This document shows positions 34,371-42,318 of a stretch of 64,000 nt of DNA, in pieces. How positions within the stretch are numbered: position 1 is the stretch's first letter; each line of letters opens with the position of its first letter. The notes beneath the pieces were generated by a model. It was not told where the DNA came from. It did no database searches and was given only the letters and a program-made list of their open reading frames with translations. The DNA comes from Streptomyces sp. NBC_01298. GTDB lineage: Bacteria; Actinomycetota; Actinomycetes; Streptomycetales; Streptomycetaceae. Both the position numbers and the translations under genes were made by a program. The DNA lies in contig NZ_CP108414.1 of NCBI RefSeq assembly GCF_035978755.1, positions 8,184,001 through 8,248,000 of the forward strand, given 5' to 3'.

Positions 34371-34575
34371 GTGATGCCGATGCGCCCGGAGGCATTCCTG
34401 AACCACGTCCAGGAAAACGGCGAGTACCGGCGCCACCGAGAAGACGGCCCTGTGGGACATCGGCGCGGTCCTGTCCGCCGCCGCGGCCGCCACCGGCGAC
34501 GACCTGACACGCGAGGTCCTGCTCCAGCTCCCGCCCGGCTACGACCTCCTCTTCGGCCACCCCCGGCCCACCTGA
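34371..34575 (+). pseudogene. DUF2267 gene with internal deletion and frameshift
   Basis: A good start (GGAGGTGAC, then GTG 34371/ATG 34374) leads into MRPEAFLNHVQENGEY, like the opening of the DUF2267 protein that follows. The rest of that domain reappears only in another frame, as ALWDIGAVLSAAAAATGDDL and LPPGYDLLFG, matching RWNVGAVLTVVARLAGPDL and LPGGYALLFG of the intact gene. The middle 70-80 residues are gone. It is a decayed tandem duplicate. Confidence 0.8.
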
Positions 34576-34627
34576 CCGACGCCCCCCGTCCACGACACGG
34601 ATCTTGACGAGAAAGGCATCCGCAGCC

Positions 34628-35077
34628 ATGCACGACCAGCTTCGAGCGAATCCGCACCAGGCGGTCATGACGTTCGACCAGATGCTGGAACGCGTCCGCT
34701 ACGAAGGCGTCTACCCCACCCGCGAACGCGCCGAGGAGGTCATCCGGACAGTCCTCGCCGCGCTCGGCCGGCAGGTAACCGGCGACGAACGCGTCGACCT
34801 CGCACACTGCCTGCCCGTCGAGGCCGCGTCGGCCTTGACCGCGCAGATCCCCGACTCGCAGCAGCTGACCGGCTGGGGCTTCGTCAAGGACCTGGCCGCC
34901 CGCACCGGCAGCACCCCGGCAACCGCCCGCTGGAACGTCGGCGCCGTACTCACCGTCGTCGCCCGCCTCGCCGGACCCGACCTCCTCGCCCGCATCCTGC
35001 GTCGGCTCCCCGGCGGCTACGCGCTCCTCTTCGGCCAGGCAGAACTACGCCGCCAAGCAAGGATGCCCATGCCCTGA
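34628..35077 (+). CDS. DUF2267 family protein
   Basis: A 149-residue helical protein of DUF2267, a family seen in bacterial stress operons near small heat-shock proteins. Features: FDQMLERVRYEGVYPTRERA, LAALGRQVTGDERVDLAHCL and the C-terminal LPGGYALLFGQAEL. ATG 34628 is used; an upstream in-frame TTG at 34604 is less likely. It follows a broken copy of itself. The position after hsp18, and the known association of DUF2267 with oxidative and heat stress loci, suggest a stress role without a defined biochemical activity. Confidence 0.9.
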   Translation: MHDQLRANPHQAVMTFDQMLERVRYEGVYPTRERAEEVIRTVLAALGRQVTGDERVDLAHCLPVEAASALTAQIPDSQQLTGWGFVKDLAARTGSTPATARWNVGAVLTVVARLAGPDLLARILRRLPGGYALLFGQAELRRQARMPMP

Positions 35078-35156
35078 ACGCCGGGCGTCCCTCCGGCGAC
35101 CCCGTCGTGCCCCGACCACCATGTCTGGGAGGGAGCGTGCGGGGCAGGCGGGGGGC

Positions 35157-35543
35157 ATGAACGAATCCACTGCGAACACCGCTAGCAGCTACTACGTCAC
35201 CGTCCGCGGGGAGCGGTTCACCTGTGGCGGAGTCACCGGCCTGGGCCCTCAGGGAGACCTCGGCCTGCCCGGCCAGGAGCTTACGGTCGTCCTCGACGAC
35301 TGCGTGCTCACCGACGTCCCCGGGGCGCAGGACTGGGCCCTGTCCTGCGCCCCGGCCGAGCCGAGCCACGTCAAGATCGAGGAGATCCGGCTCGGCTCGG
35401 AGGCCCCGCTCACCACGTGGTACCTGATCGATGCCAGGCCGGACGCGATCACTGACGACAGCACGACGGCGACCAGCCACGAAACGCGGATCGGGCGGCT
35501 CACCATGCACGCCGCGAAGATCTCCCCGGACATGCCGCAGTGA
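35157..35543 (+). CDS. Small hypothetical protein
   Basis: A 128-residue protein of mixed strands (SYYVTVRGERFTCGGVTGLG, LTVVLDDCVLTDVPGAQDW, VKIEEIRLGSEAPLTTWYLI) with no signal peptide or membrane segment. ATG 35157, after a G-rich leader, is preferred; ATG 35121 would add 12 residues. It lies between the DUF2267 and BrkB genes in the stress block and is transcribed in the same direction. The family is not recognised. Confidence 0.68.
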   Translation: MNESTANTASSYYVTVRGERFTCGGVTGLGPQGDLGLPGQELTVVLDDCVLTDVPGAQDWALSCAPAEPSHVKIEEIRLGSEAPLTTWYLIDARPDAITDDSTTATSHETRIGRLTMHAAKISPDMPQ

Positions 35544-35653
35544 CCTGATGGGGCGGGAGACCGACCGGGACACCGTGAGGCGTCGAAGGCTGAAGCCCGC
35601 GACTCGCACGCCTTCGCTGACATGAGCGGCGCAAAGCTGGAAAGCCGCCGGGT

Positions 35654-36700
35654 ATGACACGCACATCGATGCCAGGCCCCGGTGAAGACGATCAGGGCGG
35701 GGAAGCAGGCCGCGCGAGCACGGCAGGGCCGGATCCGCGGGTGGAGGAGCGGGCGCCCGACCGGCCGATCGAGCTGTCGAAGCGGTCGTGGAAGGCGGTG
35801 CTGCGCGGCACCGTGAAGGAGTTCAAGGACGACGAGTTGGCTGACCGGGCCGCGGCCCTCACCTACTACGGCGTCCTGGCGCTCTTCCCTGCACTGCTGG
35901 TGCTGGTGTCCTTGCTGGGCATCGCGGGGGAGTCGACGACGAATCAGGTCCTGGACAACCTGCGGAAACTCGCGCCCGGCTCGGCCCGGGAGGTAGTCAG
36001 CGACGCGGTCGAGCAGATCCAGGGCCACTCCGGCGTCGGATCGCTGCTGGCGATCGTCGGGCTCGTCGTCGCCGTGTGGTCGGCGTCCGGTTACATCGCG
36101 GCGTTCATCCGTGCGTCGAACGCCGTCTACGACGTGCCAGAGGGCCGCCCGGCCTGGAAGATCCTTCCGCTGCGCCTGGCCCTCACCGTCACGCTGATGG
36201 TCCTGGCCTGTGCCGGCGCGCTCATCGTGGTCTTCTCCGGCTCCCTGGCCCGGCAAGCCGGTGCCGCCCTGGGGATCGGGGACACGGCCCTGACCGTTTG
36301 GTCGATCGCGAAGTGGCCGGTCCTGGTCCTCCTCGTCACGATCATGATCGCGATCCTTTACTGGGCCGCCCCGAACGCGAAGGGCCGCGGCTTCACGTGG
36401 GTGACGCCGGGCAGTTTCCTGGCGCTGGTCATCTGGATGGCCGCCTCGGCCGGCTTTGCGCTCTACGTCGCGAACTTCGGCTCCTACAACAAGACCTATG
36501 GCACCCTCGCGGGCGTCATCATCTTCTTGGTGTGGTTGTGGATCACCAACGTGGCGAGCCTCCTCGGGCTGGAGTTCGACGCGGAAATGAGCAGGCAGCG
36601 GGCGATCGCCGGCGGACTTCCTGAGGACGAGGAACCGTACGTAGAGCCCCGCGACACCCGCGCCTGGAGCGACGGCGACCACCGCCGGATGGAGCACTGA
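35654..36700 (+). CDS. YihY/BrkB family membrane protein
   Basis: A 348-residue member of the YihY/virulence factor BrkB family, with about six membrane helices. The family core is visible: DRAAALTYYGVLALFPALLV, GYIAAFIRASNAVYDVPEGR, VTPGSFLALVIWMAASAGF and YNKTYGTLAGVIIFLVWLWI. The ends are acidic and cytoplasmic (EDEEPYVEPRDTRAW). ATG 35654 is used although its ribosome site is weak. BrkB proteins were once called tRNA-processing RNase BN; the membrane proteins are now thought to be transport or envelope proteins. Confidence 0.9.
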   Translation: MTRTSMPGPGEDDQGGEAGRASTAGPDPRVEERAPDRPIELSKRSWKAVLRGTVKEFKDDELADRAAALTYYGVLALFPALLVLVSLLGIAGESTTNQVLDNLRKLAPGSAREVVSDAVEQIQGHSGVGSLLAIVGLVVAVWSASGYIAAFIRASNAVYDVPEGRPAWKILPLRLALTVTLMVLACAGALIVVFSGSLARQAGAALGIGDTALTVWSIAKWPVLVLLVTIMIAILYWAAPNAKGRGFTWVTPGSFLALVIWMAASAGFALYVANFGSYNKTYGTLAGVIIFLVWLWITNVASLLGLEFDAEMSRQRAIAGGLPEDEEPYVEPRDTRAWSDGDHRRMEH

Positions 36701-36818
36701 CCCGGTGGCCGACCCGGGTTCGGCTACGGCCGCCCGAGGGGACCGGAACCTTCGCGGCCGTACCGGCCGCGCCCTTGGCAGATGCCGACACGGTTCTTCG
36801 TGACGTCCGCTGCCGTGT

Positions 36819-36843
36819 GGGTGGCGGGGCCGTTGCGGGGTAG
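36819..36843 (+). promoter_or_regulatory. Sigma-B-like promoter candidate for the DUF3618/DUF4235 operon
   Basis: GGGT, 15 bases, GGGTAG: close to the sigma-B pattern, with the last -10 base different. It ends 47 bases before the micro-ORF start at 36890. Confidence 0.35.
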
Positions 36844-36889
36844 TCGCGCCATGGCGAAGACACGGACATCGCAGCAAGGAGGTCCCGCC

Positions 36890-36997
36890 ATGGCGGCGCA
36901 CCACGCGGGTTGGGCACCAACCCTGCCCGAACGGCATCGAGTCGGTGAACACGACTTCGGCGTCCGAATCCAGGAAGGCAAGGTGCCCTCATCATGA
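36890..36997 (+). CDS. 35-residue leader micro-protein
   Basis: A short ORF with the best ribosome site in the area: AAGGAGGT at 36877-36884, 5 bases before ATG 36890. The product (starting MAAHHAGWAPTLPERHRVG) is hydrophilic. Its TGA overlaps the next gene's ATG (ATGA, 36994-36997), so its translation should deliver ribosomes to the holin-like gene, which has no strong site of its own. It could be a leader peptide or a real micro-protein; overlap and Shine-Dalgarno strength are the only evidence. Confidence 0.5.
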   Translation: MAAHHAGWAPTLPERHRVGEHDFGVRIQEGKVPSS

Positions 36998-37407
36998 GCA
37001 CGGCAGACCGAGAGACCCGCGCCTCCGATGACTCGGTGGCCGTCCTGGTCTCACGCGCATCGCAGCAGATTTCCGCACTGGTGCGCGAAGAGATGCGGCT
37101 GGCCCGTTCGGAGATGTCCCACAAGAGCAAGCGTTACGGGAAGGGCGGCGGCCTCTTCGGCGCCGCAGGGCTCCTCGGCATCCTGGCACTACAGGCCCTG
37201 GCAGCGACCGGCATCGCCGCGCTCGCGCTGGTCCTCCCGGTGTGGGCGTCCGCCCTCGTCATCGCCGCGGTCCTGGGCTTGGCGGCAGCGGCGGCCGCGC
37301 TGGCGGGCAAGAAACAGATCGCGCAGGCCGGGCCGCCGGCTCCCGAGCAAACCATCGAGAGCGTCAAGTCCGACTTGGCCGAGATCAAGGAGAAGGCACA
37401 CCGATGA
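36994..37407 (+). CDS. Phage-holin-like (PF07332-type) membrane protein
   Basis: A 137-residue protein with an amphipathic N-terminus (LVSRASQQISALVREEMRLA), two adjacent membrane helices (LFGAAGLLGILALQALAATG and the following ALALVLPVWASALVIAAVLG) and a charged tail. This is the actinobacterial 'phage holin family' pattern (DUF1469). Despite the name, chromosomal copies sit in stress operons and are not known to lyse cells. It overlaps both the micro-ORF upstream and the DUF3618 gene downstream by 4 bases. Confidence 0.88.
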   Translation: MSTADRETRASDDSVAVLVSRASQQISALVREEMRLARSEMSHKSKRYGKGGGLFGAAGLLGILALQALAATGIAALALVLPVWASALVIAAVLGLAAAAAALAGKKQIAQAGPPAPEQTIESVKSDLAEIKEKAHR

Positions 37408-37886
37408 ATGACGATGCTCGAACCAACATCGGCATCCCTGTACCAGGCGCCAGCGACTCCGCGGAACTGCGCGAGCAGGTCGAGCGCACCCGCGACGAGC
37501 TCGGCCGGACCGTCGAGGCCCTCGCCGCGAAGACCGACATCAAGGCGCAGGCGAAGGAGAAGACGGCAGCCATCAAGGACCAGGCCGCCGACACGGCAGC
37601 CCTGGTCACCGACCAGATCCGCGAAAAGGCGGGTCAGGCCGCCCAGCTGGTGAGGGACACCACGCCCGATCCCGTCCTGGAGAAGACCGCGCGGGCCGCG
37701 AGCCAGGTACGGGAGAGCGCGGCCAAGGCGGGCCAGTACGCGGCGGACAAGACCCCCGACCCGCTCCTGGAGAAGGCTCGACAAGCGGCGACCGTCGCAC
37801 GCGTCAACCGGACGTCGCTCCTCGCGGTGGGAGCCGCAGCGGTCATCCTCCTGTTGGTGCGCCGGAGTCGAGGACGCCGCCGATGA
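37404..37886 (+). CDS. DUF3618 family protein
   Basis: A 160-residue protein with the DUF3618 opening (SAELREQVERTRDELGRTVE followed by ALAAKTDIKAQAKEKTA), a long helical, apolipophorin-like middle with two TPDP-x-LEKA repeats, and a C-terminal membrane helix (LLAVGAAAVILLLV) with a basic end (RRSRGRRR). It is probably tail-anchored. ATG 37404 overlaps the previous stop by 4 bases. DUF3618 almost always lies between a holin-like and a DUF4235 gene, as here, so the three proteins probably work together at the membrane. Confidence 0.9.
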   Translation: MNDDARTNIGIPVPGASDSAELREQVERTRDELGRTVEALAAKTDIKAQAKEKTAAIKDQAADTAALVTDQIREKAGQAAQLVRDTTPDPVLEKTARAASQVRESAAKAGQYAADKTPDPLLEKARQAATVARVNRTSLLAVGAAAVILLLVRRSRGRRR

Positions 37887-38149
37887 AGGCATCCAAGATC
37901 GCCTACAAGCCGGTCGGGATGGCCCTGGGCGCCGTGAGCGGCATGATCGCGGGCGCAGCGTTCAAGCAGGCGTGGAAGGTCATCGAAGGCGAGGGCGACG
38001 CTCCCAACGCGACCGATGAGGAGCGGTCCTGGAAGCAGATCCTGCTCGCCGCGGCCGTCCAAGGCGCGATCTTCGCCGTGGTCAAGGCCTCGGTGGACCG
38101 GTCGGGAGCTGTGGCCGTACGGCGCCTGACGGGGACCTGGCCGGGCTGA
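37883..38149 (+). CDS. DUF4235 family membrane protein
   Basis: An 88-residue DUF4235 protein: YKPVGMALGAVSGMIAGAAF forms the first membrane helix, followed by KQAWKVIEGEGDAPNATDEE and a second helix (ILLAAAVQGAIFAVVKASVD). ATG 37883 overlaps the DUF3618 stop by 4 bases, making it the last gene of the chain. The perfect hairpin 38156-38192 closes the operon. Function unknown; the conserved gene order suggests one envelope-stress unit. Confidence 0.9.
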   Translation: MKASKIAYKPVGMALGAVSGMIAGAAFKQAWKVIEGEGDAPNATDEERSWKQILLAAAVQGAIFAVVKASVDRSGAVAVRRLTGTWPG

Positions 38150-38155
38150 CCCGCT

Positions 38156-38192
38156 GCGGTGCCGGCCACCTTCCCGAGGGGGCCGGCACCGC
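38156..38192 (+). terminator. Terminator hairpin closing the DUF4235 operon
   Basis: GCGGTGCCGGCC (38156-38167) pairs perfectly with GGCCGGCACCGC (38181-38192), 13-base loop. Confidence 0.8.
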
Positions 38193-38353
38193 GGCGCCCG
38201 CAGGGCGCAGCTCCCGGTGGCCCCGACTCGTACGACGCGAAGCCCACCGCCAGGCCGGGCTGGGGCATGGGAGCCGCTGTGGAGGGCCATTCGTCTCCGT
38301 GCCCGTCCATCGCCGCGCGCCGACCGTCCGTGACCCCGCCCCGCCGGTTGGCT

Positions 38354-39080
38354 TCAGAGCGAGGTGGGGAACCTGTCCCAGGCACGGTGTTCCCTCAGCC
38401 CCTGGGTGATGCCCTTGAGGGCGGCGGCGGGGCTGCTCGCGAACGCGGTTCCGGCATCATCCTCCTGGATGCCGGCGGCTTGCAGGACGCGGGCCGAGTC
38501 GTTCCAGCCGCCGATGGCCTTGCCGTGCCGGTGGGCCTCCGCGAGCAGCAGAAGGACTCGGGGGTCGGGGCCACCCGGGTCCGGGTCTGCGGCCTTGGAG
38601 TCGCGGGCGCCGCGGGCATCCGCCGCGGCGCCGGGCCCGCCGGCGAGGAGCAGGGCATCGAACTCGGTGGAACGGGTGGCGGCGAACGTCCGCTGGACCG
38701 TCACCGGATTCCTCCCGGTTCCGAGGGTGCCGCCGGTGGGGGCGATCACGAGGGGGACCATCCCGGCCTTCAGGACGGCGTCCCGAACGGCACGGACACC
38801 CTTCAGATCGGAATCGGCGTCGGCGACGATGCCGATGACGCCTCCGTCGAGCGGCCAGGTGCCACCGAGCTGGGACAAGGCCGGGCTCGGGGCCGGGTCG
38901 GTGCGGGACCGGCTGGGCGCGGGCGCGGGCGCGGGAAGTCCGAGCCCGGTGGCCACCTCCTCGCACAGGTGCGGGTCGATGTTCGCGAGGACGGTCAGGG
39001 CGCGTTCCTTGACGGCCTGTTCCGAGCACTTGGTGAGTTCGAAGGTGTACGCGGCGATGATGTGCTCGCGCTCGACCGGG
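38354..39080 (-). pseudogene. katE: C-terminal part of a large-subunit catalase gene
   Basis: The reading frame encodes only the C-terminal portion of an HPII/KatE-type catalase: the end of the catalase core (EREHIIAAYTFELTKC, ANIDPHLCEEVATGLGLP) and the flavodoxin-like extra domain typical of large-subunit clade II enzymes (GVIGIVADADSDLKGVRAVR, VQRTFAATRSTEFDALLLAG). The haem-binding core and start are missing. Upstream, at about 39075-39085, the sequence changes abruptly to a transposase gene. It cannot make an active catalase. Confidence 0.88.
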
Positions 39081-39084
39081 CGAT

Positions 39085-39834
39085 GCCGGCCGTGGTGAGG
39101 GTCCGGGTGAAGAGCTTGGATTTGTAGCAAGCACCGTTGTCGGTCAGGACGCGTTCGACGGTGATGCCGTGGGCGGCGAAGAAGGCGTTGGCCCGCTCCC
39201 AGAACCCTGTGGCGGTCTCCTGCCGTTCGTTGGCCAGGACTTCGCTGTAGGCGAGGCGGGAGTGGTCGTCGACGGCGGAGTGGATGTAGGCGTAGCCGAT
39301 CACCGGCGTGCTGCTCTTGCGCTGGTTGGTGGTGGCCTGCCGGTTTCGGTCGCCGGCCGTGCGGCCCACGACGCGCCAGCCTCCGCCGTCGGGGATGTTG
39401 CCGAGTTTCTTGATGTCGACGTGGACGAGTTCGCCGGGCCGGTCGCGTTCGTAGCGGCGGATCGGCTGGCCGGTGGGACGGTCCAGCCAGGCCAGGCGGT
39501 TCAGGCCGTGGCGGGTCAGGATCCGGTGCACGGTCGAGGCGGGCAGGCCCAGGATCGGGCCGATCCGGGCAGGGCCGAGCTTGCGGCTGGTGCGCAGGTC
39601 ACAGACCCGGGCTTCGACCGCGGGGCGAGTGCGGTGTGGTGTCGTGTGCGGGCGGCTGGAACGGTCGTGGAGTCCGGCTTGGCCTTCAGTGCGCCAGCGG
39701 CGGATCCATTTGTGGGCCGTGGGCCTCGATATGCCCATCTCCGCGGCGACATGCGCGACCGGCCGACCGGCCAGGACACGTTCGACCAGGATCCGCCTGC
39801 CGTGAACGGTCAGCCGGGCATTACGGTGGGACAC
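39085..39834 (-). pseudogene. IS481-family transposase, 3' truncated
   Basis: GTG 39834, directly behind GGAGGTCTTC, starts a transposase with an N-terminal HTH (VAAEMGISRPTAHKWIRRWR) and a DDE domain showing the first two acids: VHVDIKKLG, with SAVDDHSRLAYSEV next to it, and VLTDNGACYKS. The third catalytic residue (the Glu of the GKVERFNRTL-type motif) and everything after KLFTRTLTTAGI are missing. The frame runs on to 38995 only through unrelated catalase DNA. It is inactive. Confidence 0.85.
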
Positions 39835-39891
39835 GAAGACCTCCGTTGTGCAATGGGTTCCTAGACAGCTCCCACCACACCGGAGGTCTTC
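39835..39891. repeat. 11-bp inverted repeat in the IS leader
   Basis: GAAGACCTCCG (39835-39845) and CGGAGGTCTTC (39881-39891) are perfect complements, 35 bases apart. The first arm contains the transposase ribosome site, so the hairpin could hide it and limit transposase translation. Confidence 0.7.
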
Positions 39892-39939
39892 GCCATGGTC
39901 AAGACCCGGCCCTGTTAGCAACGCTCGTGATCCATACAC

Positions 39940-40554
39940 CTAGGCCGGCGGGTAGGGGCTGGCCTTGAGCCGGCGGGCGAGGTGGGCGGTGTTGGCGGCC
40001 AGGGTCTTGGTGGTCGTGGCGGTCTTCTCGGGGGTCTTGTCGAGGTCTTGGTAGTCGGTGTGCTGCATGGCCTCGCCGACCCAGTAGGTGACGGCGTTGG
40101 GGGCGAGGGAGAAACCGGCGTCGTTGAGGCCCTGGTAGAGGTCGGCGCTGACCTTGTGGGCGCCGTCCTCGTTGCCGACGACGCAGACCGCGGCGACCTT
40201 CCCGTAGGTGAGCATGCGGCCTTCCTCGTCCGTTTCGGAGATCTCGGCGTTGAGCCGCTCCATGACCTTCTGGGCGATGCTGGAGGGGTGTCCGAGCCAG
40301 ATCGGTGTCGACAGGACGATGATGTCGGCGCCCAGGATCGTGTCGCGGATCTCGGGCCAGGCGTCGCCGTCGCCGAGGTCGGTGCTGATTCCGGTCTTCA
40401 CGTCGTGGTCGGCGATCCGGATGGTCTTTCCGGTGACTCCGTGGTCGGCGAGGGCGGCCATCGTCTGCTCGGCCAGCAGTTGAGAGCTGGACGGCTTCGG
40501 GGACGGGGACAGGGTGCAGACGAGGGCGACAGCCCGCAGGGGTGTGTTGTTCAT
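39940..40554 (-). CDS. Flavodoxin-fold NAD(P)H-dependent FMN reductase
   Basis: A 204-residue flavodoxin-like protein, probably an NADPH-dependent FMN or quinone reductase. It has VALVCTLSPSPKPSSSQLLA (FMN phosphate loop), GADIIVLSTPIWLGHPSSIA (the isoalloxazine loop of this family) and VAAVCVVGNEDGAHKVSADL. ATG 40554 is chosen because the N-terminal strand begins right after it. Its stop codon lies at the edge of the IS481 remnant. Similar enzymes defend against quinones and oxidants. Confidence 0.88.
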   Translation of the reverse strand: MNNTPLRAVALVCTLSPSPKPSSSQLLAEQTMAALADHGVTGKTIRIADHDVKTGISTDLGDGDAWPEIRDTILGADIIVLSTPIWLGHPSSIAQKVMERLNAEISETDEEGRMLTYGKVAAVCVVGNEDGAHKVSADLYQGLNDAGFSLAPNAVTYWVGEAMQHTDYQDLDKTPEKTATTTKTLAANTAHLARRLKASPYPPA

Positions 40555-40642
40555 GTACGCCCGGCTACCCCGTCCCCCGAGGCTGATATCAGCCCCGAGT
40601 GGCGTGGCGGGGAGCATGACGAGCTCGTCGTGAGGGCGGGCC

Positions 40643-41179
40643 GTGCCGGACAGGGGGCATGTGCCGTCGGTGCGGGGGTACGCGTGCGGCATGCACGGAC
40701 ATCATGCGCGTCCCACGAGCACCTTGTTCCGTACGACTTCATCCTGCGAGGAGTCCGCGGCGGGCGCGGGCCGGCACGCGGGCGGGGGAGGGATACTCCG
40801 TCGGCTGCGCCGCCGGATCCTCGCCTACCAGCACGTCGAGCTGCTGTCCTCGCGCATTCCCGGGGACACCGGCACCGGCGACGAGGTCTTGCTCCTCGTC
40901 CACGTCCGCAAGGTCGTCGGGGAGGTCCACTACCGGATGTGCCTCACGTGCGCCGAGGCCGTGATCACGGGAGTCGACATCGACCCGCGCTTCCTCGGCA
41001 CGGGCCTGGACACCCGAGCCTTGTCCCACCTGCGGGCACGTCATCCGGGACTCGCCTGGCACAGCACGCTGAACCTGCGCGGCACCCGCGACCTCCTGCG
41101 CCGATCGCGCATCCTCGACGGCAATGAGGCGTGCCACCACCTACGCCTCCAGACGGTCCAGACTCAACCGGCCTCCTGA
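40643..41179 (+). CDS. GNAT-like acetyltransferase-type protein, start uncertain
   Basis: The C-terminal two thirds are convincing: ILAYQHVELLSSRIPGDTG, VLLLVHVRKVVGEVHYRM, ITGVDIDPRFLGTGLDTRAL and WHSTLNLRGTRDLLRRS. The 'RFLGTGLDTRAL' helix after a strand is reminiscent of the acetyl-CoA pyrophosphate loop of GNAT enzymes, but the motif is not canonical. The N-terminal part is low-complexity, and the true start may be near 40755, after CGAGGAG, without an obvious start codon. A fragment of the same gene survives at 5951-6101. Function is not certain. Confidence 0.55.
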   Translation: MPDRGHVPSVRGYACGMHGHHARPTSTLFRTTSSCEESAAGAGRHAGGGGILRRLRRRILAYQHVELLSSRIPGDTGTGDEVLLLVHVRKVVGEVHYRMCLTCAEAVITGVDIDPRFLGTGLDTRALSHLRARHPGLAWHSTLNLRGTRDLLRRSRILDGNEACHHLRLQTVQTQPAS

Positions 41180-41368
41180 CCGTCGCCGGGCTGGAGGGCA
41201 CGCACCCATCAGGTGGTCCCTCGGTATGGGGCGGGCTTTCGCGTGGGCTGATCGCCGGCTGGTCCTCGACATGTCCCGGTGCTCACATCATCGATGGACG
41301 TGCCGGTTCGAGTTCGTACGCATGGTCAGGCAATGGGCGGGCATGCGATGTCTCGGAGGTTGATAAAC

Positions 41369-41530
41369 ATGGTTCCCCTGCTTCTTGTTTTTCTTTTGAT
41401 TCTGATTCTTTTCGGTGCGGGATTCGCGATCAAGATTCTCTGGTGGGTTGCGATCGCGGTACTCGTACTGTGGCTGATCGGATTCGTCGCTCGCCCGAAG
41501 AGCGGTAGCGGCCGATGGTATCGCTGGTAG
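41369..41530 (+). CDS. 53-residue hydrophobic membrane peptide (second copy)
   Basis: Same length and almost the same residues as the peptide at 843-1004 (MVPLLLVFLLILILFGAGFA, KILWWVAIAVLVLWLIGFVA, ending RWYRW). The ribosome site GGAGG at 41355-41359 and the following TTGATAA are also kept, so the duplication covers the leader. A short hairpin (GCCGCT-GTGT-AGCGGC) follows the stop. The PRC-barrel gene is 225 bases downstream. Function unknown, probably envelope stress. Confidence 0.85.
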   Translation: MVPLLLVFLLILILFGAGFAIKILWWVAIAVLVLWLIGFVARPKSGSGRWYRW

Positions 41531-41755
41531 CCGCTGTGTAGCGGCGCAGTTCAGATGTGGAGTGCCCGCTCACCTCCAAAAGTCGACGTCCGTCCCGGCC
41601 CGAATGCGGCCGGGGTGTGTGGGGGTGAGAAACCGGGGCATGCGATGGCCTGGAACGGAACGGGAGTTCCGTCGTGTACGCAATGAAAAATAGGGAGGAT
41701 CGGTGGGGAAAGCACTTTCCTCGCCCCTTCCTGCAGACCTGAGGAGTTGTTTCGT

Positions 41756-42109
41756 ATGACTGAGAGTGTTTGGGGTTACCGTGAGGCCTCCGGCCGTCTG
41801 GCCGGCGCCGATCTGACCGGATACAAGGTCGAGGCGACGGACGGTTCCATCGGCAAGGTCGATAAGCACTCCGACGAGGTCGGGTCCGCTTACATCGTGG
41901 TCGACACCGGCCCGTGGATCTTCGGCAAGGAAGTCCTGCTGCCCGCGGGCACGATCAGCCGGATCGACGCGAGCGACGAGAAGATCTTCGTGGACCGGAC
42001 GAAGGAGCAGATCAAGAACGCTCCCGAGTTCGACCAGGACAAGCACCTCGGCGACGCCGACTACCACCGCCAGGTTGGCGGCTACTACGAGGGGCCGCAC
42101 CGGCTGTGA
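41756..42109 (+). CDS. PRC-barrel domain protein
   Basis: A 117-residue PRC-barrel protein. The domain runs from LTGYKVEATDGSIGKVDKHS through YIVVDTGPWIFGKEVLLPAG to KIFVDRTKEQIKNAPEF, ending YYEGP. PRC-barrels are small beta-barrels found in RNA metabolism and photosynthetic reaction centres; stand-alone actinobacterial ones are stress-associated with unknown partners. ATG 41756 has GAGGAG upstream. Copies: a broken one at 1337-1581 and an intact one at 55335-55688. An 18-bp perfect hairpin follows at 42131. Confidence 0.92.
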   Translation: MTESVWGYREASGRLAGADLTGYKVEATDGSIGKVDKHSDEVGSAYIVVDTGPWIFGKEVLLPAGTISRIDASDEKIFVDRTKEQIKNAPEFDQDKHLGDADYHRQVGGYYEGPHRL

Positions 42110-42130
42110 CCCGAGTGGAGACGGACGCGC

Positions 42131-42170
42131 GAGGCGGGGGCGGCAACCAGTCGGTTGCCGCCCCCGCCTC
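42131..42170 (+). terminator. Perfect 18-bp terminator hairpin
   Basis: Arms 42131-42148 and 42153-42170 match exactly around AGTC, 21 bases after the PRC-barrel stop. Confidence 0.9.
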
Positions 42171-42318
42171 TGTCGCATCCGAGGCCCAAGCATCTCTGCG
42201 TCCTTTTCCCCGGCGAGTCGAGCACGGGTCCGGGTGTGAGCCGCGTTCGTGTGGGCAGGCGCAGTGCGGGTCCGGGGGATCCCCGCCGGGCCGGCACGTG
42301 ACGATTCGAGGAGTGGCC

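Larger units (their letters stand above)
39080..39938 (-). mobile_element. Truncated IS481-type insertion sequence
   Basis: One end of the element, with the leader, and most of its transposase gene are present. The other end is lost where the DNA joins the catalase fragment. The outer sequence TGTTAGCAACGCTCGTGATC begins at 39913 and abuts the stop codon of the flavodoxin-like gene. No second terminal repeat was found, so the element is dead. Confidence 0.75.
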
